A stretch of 64,000 bases of DNA from positions 160,352,348 through 160,416,347 of the forward strand of contig OZ018322.1 of assembly GCA_963969495.1 (NCBI GenBank). Direction: 5' to 3'. This DNA comes from Ceratothoa steindachneri. Its lineage: Eukaryota; Arthropoda; Malacostraca; Isopoda; Cymothoidae. The position numbers and the translations under genes were made by a program. The notes under the pieces were generated by a model. It was given only the letters and a program-made list of their open reading frames with translations. It had not been told where the DNA came from and ran no database searches. The first letter of the stretch is position 1. Every line of letters begins with the position of its first letter. Below, piece by piece: positions 60,674 through 64,000 of this stretch.

Positions 60674-62048
60674 GAGTTAACTAAGTCGAATCAAGGCTCT
60701 TATAGACAAAAAATTGCCCTTGAAATTGAAGCCTTTAAAATATCCATTTCTCCAAACAACGCAGAGTGGCAGCTTCAATTTCCGTCGTACTGATAAATTT
60801 CTATTGGAAAGAGATTCAATGCTTTTGTAAATAGCGGCGTTTGCCTAAGTCATATAGATGATCTTTTCGTGCTCTGATTTGCACTCGACGATGAGTTCTA
60901 GCCACGATTTATGGGTATGTGTAGATCTAAAGGCAGTCTTTGAGGACAAAGCCGTTAAGATTTCTGCTTAAAAATATACCTTCACTTAGGAATTTAAGTT
61001 TCGTGCCTCGTTTGCAATTATCAATTGAAATTTAATGAGAATAGAGCAGCGAATTGTTATTTCGAAATAGTATATTAATAGAAAGTGGGTGTCAGGAGGA
61101 CTGAAAGCAATTAAGAATCCCCAGTGCACTTAGTATTCTTTTCTTATTACCAATACGGGTAATTTCCTTTACAGACTTTTTTATTTTACCCAACCTCACC
61201 GTTATTTTATCAACTTTTTTAGAATATTTCCCTCGAGGAATATCCTTGGTGGTTTTCTATTTCTGAGTTTAAAATTATTTAAGACAAAATCTGATGACTT
61301 TAGTGTGCTTCGAACTGAAATATACTTAGAACATACAGCGCAGAATTTTTTTCCATATGTCTTTCGATTCTGACCTATAGTCAATTTTCCAAAGAAACTG
61401 AGACATGCAAAGTCACTCCTTTTCAAAGAAATCATTAATAAAGAAATAAAATAAAAGAAAACAGAGTAGAAAAAAACTTAAGTACTAAAATATGCGTTGA
61501 AATAAAACAAGATAACCTCAAATAATATCAAACACGGTCAGATTGACCATTTAACAGCGATTACCCGTTTCTATCATACAAATTTGTTTGTTCTTATAGA
61601 GCTTTACAATTTTGATATAAAGATGAGAATTATGTATATTTTTTTCAATTTTGCTCCTCCAATAAGGTAATATGACACGCGCATTTTAATGGGCTCTATG
61701 GAGAATTCCCTTTTCGTGTGATTTTCAATTTGTATCACTGTGCATTGATATTAGAAGGTTCATTAATGGGTCTGGATTAAATAGAAGAAATATTTGTTAA
61801 ACCATCTGATTTAATATATATATATTTGTTTTAGAGAAAGTATTTTGGAGAAATTAATTCATAGAAAATGAAGGTTATTACAAGAATCTACCGCATAAAT
61901 ATAACTAAGCAGTCTATAATAAGATTCATACCAGTTGAAACAAATTTTCAGGAGAAATTACTCCTATATATTCTGAATCATAATAAGAGGTTTGTCATAG
62001 GCTTCTACATTAGTTAACTGAAAATACACAACCCTATTTATTTGAATG
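60674..62048. other. AT-rich intergenic DNA
   Basis: No gene or repeat recognised. A minus-strand ORF at 61202-61435 has no domain match. It may include the 3' flank of the adjacent piggyBac, but no TIR was found. Confidence 0.5.
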
Positions 62049-63783
62049 TTACTCAACAAAGCACTGAATGTCTAATACCTTATTACATTTGGAAGACTTA
62101 GACTTTATACTCTTCTTACACACACTACACCGCTGTTGAGTATCTCCCATCATAACATAATGATTCGTTCTATCGTAGTATAAATTGTCGAGTGAAGTTA
62201 GTGGCACAAGTCTACAAGATTTCTCTGATGCTTTTGGCCGAACATTAACAATTTCACTTAGAAAAGATAGCTGTGACACCTTGTGGATCTTTCTGTAGAG
62301 AATACACCCATTTACAGTTGATCCATTCAAGAGGAAGCGTAAAAGAGGGAAGCACAACTCACTTCCTAAATGAAACGCTATAATCTTTACTAAACTGATC
62401 AAACAGATCTACTCGTCCCATTCCTTTGTTATAAAGCTTCACAATGTTTGGCTGAGGGATTACTACCATTTTTTTCCTCTTTTGCACCTCCATTTGCATC
62501 TTCCCATTGAAAGAGTTGCATAGTGACTTCAGTTTTTTGCCAGCTTAACATCACTGTTGTCCTTTCATGCACAAATAGCAATCATATTTTCTTTCTCCTG
62601 AAACAGCTCTGCCTCCACTCTTTATCATTGATGTCTGTAACTGGGACATCCTTTACTGTTTCCTTACGAATTGTACCTGTCAGACTAATATTAGCTTCCT
62701 AGAAAGACTTGAGAAGAGAAAATGATGTCAACATATCCACTGCTACCCTTAGGTACTGTTCCTTTAGGCAATGCATAGAGAACAGATTACTCCACAGTCA
62801 TTCCTTCGTCACACCCAGAGTATTTTTCTTCATGCAAGCGAAATTAATTAACAGTTCTTCATGAGAGCATAGACACCAAAACTTGTAGCCAAATGTTACG
62901 GGGTTTCTTCTACTGAATTGTTCGAATTCATGTTTTACATAATATGGTATCATTGCTTCATCAATGGCCAGTATCATACGAAATCGTTTAGCGATATCCA
63001 TGAAGAGCTTGTTGAAATGTTCAAAAAAGAGTGTTATAATTAAAGTTCTTATCATCCGAAGTCTCGTTTTAGTTGTCCGCAAAGTGTAGGCTTCACACAA
63101 TCTCATCAAATCGATTTATGGTCATTTCACACTGAGTTACGACAAAATTTCAGGTGTCAGCCTGCTTTGCCTAATACAGCAGTCAGTTTGGAACTAGATT
63201 AAGGTCTGAGAGTGGAAGAGGCCAAGTACCTGATGGAGTTCTTCTTGGATACCACATAAATCGTTCCCAACTTTAACGTGATGATTACGGTTTGTCTCTG
63301 TCTTGATCACCTCAATCAACTCTTGGTCTCAAAAGTATTTGAATATCTCCACAGGTGTAAACATTTTATCTGCCCATTTTTCTACAATTGATGGTTTATG
63401 TACTTCATCCAAGTTTAGGTCATCACCTTCATCACAAATCTGAAATTCACATTTCATCCACTCATAAAGAGGCTTCGAGCATTTTTGCTTGCTGGGCGAA
63501 GGTCTGCTACTGGATTATCACACTAAAACCTTTCCTGCTCTTCAAAAATGGATGCTGCCCATGCAGAAGAAGGCTCAGTGCGACTGTTTTCAGATTTATA
63601 TGGGATGGATGGGAGCAGAAATCTTGCTCCCACCACTCTGTTATTTCCTTGCTCCACAAAAGCTACATTCTCACTAACGTCGTCTACCTCAGATTCCTCC
63701 CCATCTTCTGGCGGCCATAACAAAATTTTGCTGCCGGTGTTATTATCTTCGTTACGCAATGAAAACTGGTAGTTACCTGCCAT
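62049..63783 (-). pseudogene. piggyBac transposase (PGBD-like) pseudogene
   Basis: It reads on the minus strand from MAGNYQFSLRNEDNNTG (63783). The N-terminal region is acidic. Then come PVEIFKYF-DQELIEVIKTETNRNHH, the core LAIDEAMIPYYVKHEFEQFSRRNPVTFGYKFWCLC (first catalytic Asp, 62798-63109), AVDMLTSFSLLKSF (second Asp near 62720), EANISLTGTIRKE, and MVVIPQPNIVKLYNKGMGRVDLFDQFSKDYSV near 62380-62475. The C-terminus is LFRFLLNGSTVNG-like plus a Cys-rich finger CSVCKKSIKSKSSKC near 62080-62125. These are piggyBac DDE_Tnp_1_7 features. Stops at several points, including about 63523, break it. The length without stops is near the family's usual 580 residues. Confidence 0.92.
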
Positions 63784-64000
63784 TTTTACACTTAGACATA
63801 TAAAACGAAAACCACATGTCCAGAAGAAGGAAAGCAAGAAAAATAATCGTGTGTTTTATCCGAGCGTACCTTGTTATATAAATTAAACTTGAGAAATGTA
63901 AACAATTCGACATACACAGCTTTCAGGAGCTTCAAGTTTGGGGTAAAGAACAATGAACTCGACAACTACAGCTCATTCCACGGACGAGTCCTGGCCACGC
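63784..64000. other. AT-rich flank of the piggyBac remnant
   Basis: No CCC-type terminal repeat or TTAA boundary was found before the window ends, so the piggyBac 5' end may lie to the right. Confidence 0.5.

Overview
The window reads as gene-poor, AT-rich animal DNA, most likely from an arthropod. The evidence is the repeat content: intronless, stop-ridden reverse transcriptase and transposase genes, long (TA)n microsatellites, BEL/Pao and Gypsy LTR elements, RNase H-bearing I-group LINEs, a mariner, a ZBED-type hAT, a piggyBac and RTE/CR1-type LINEs. No single-copy host gene, tRNA, rRNA or CRISPR array could be supported. The arthropod assignment is an inference from family content, not a species identification. 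Layout: 0.1-2.8 kb is a decayed Gypsy element with a SCAN-like capsid, followed by a candidate 3' LTR (3.25-4.4 kb) holding an 82-bp tandem repeat. 4.47-5.0 kb is two long (TA)n tracts with GA-rich DNA. 5.1-6.45 kb is an RTE-type LINE on the minus strand. 6.46-6.97 kb is a four-unit 126-bp tandem array. 7.4-10.5 kb is a second Gypsy, with a (TA)n expansion abutting its YIDD catalytic codons. 13.23-16.46 kb is a whole hAT element with 8-bp target duplications. 16.7-36.2 kb is a BEL/Pao retrotransposon with two LTR remnants. An I-group LINE sits inside its gag-pol region (17.9-31.35 kb), and a second, younger copy of the same LINE sits inside that one (19.54-26.53 kb), in the same orientation. 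Both insertions have 13-bp target duplications. 36.2-39.9 kb shows nothing. 39.92-41.22 kb is a mariner with TIRs and TA flanks. 41.2-48.7 kb is AT-rich DNA with a GC-rich patch and an 84-bp tandem repeat. 48.72-53.17 kb is a third I-group LINE, lacking its whole RT domain but keeping its 13-bp target duplications. 54.3-58.1 kb is a CR1/L2-like LINE split by a GC-richer intronless pseudogene of a repeated arthropod protein family. 60.6 kb carries an 83-bp TTAA-flanked piggyBac-type MITE, and 62.0-63.8 kb is a minus-strand piggyBac transposase pseudogene. The elements do not form a pathway. They record successive insertions. The best preserved coding sequence is the youngest LINE copy, with an intact 658-codon ORF1 and an open 667-codon RT/RNase H segment, but its ORF2 has an in-frame stop and frameshifts upstream. 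Every other element has lost coding capacity.
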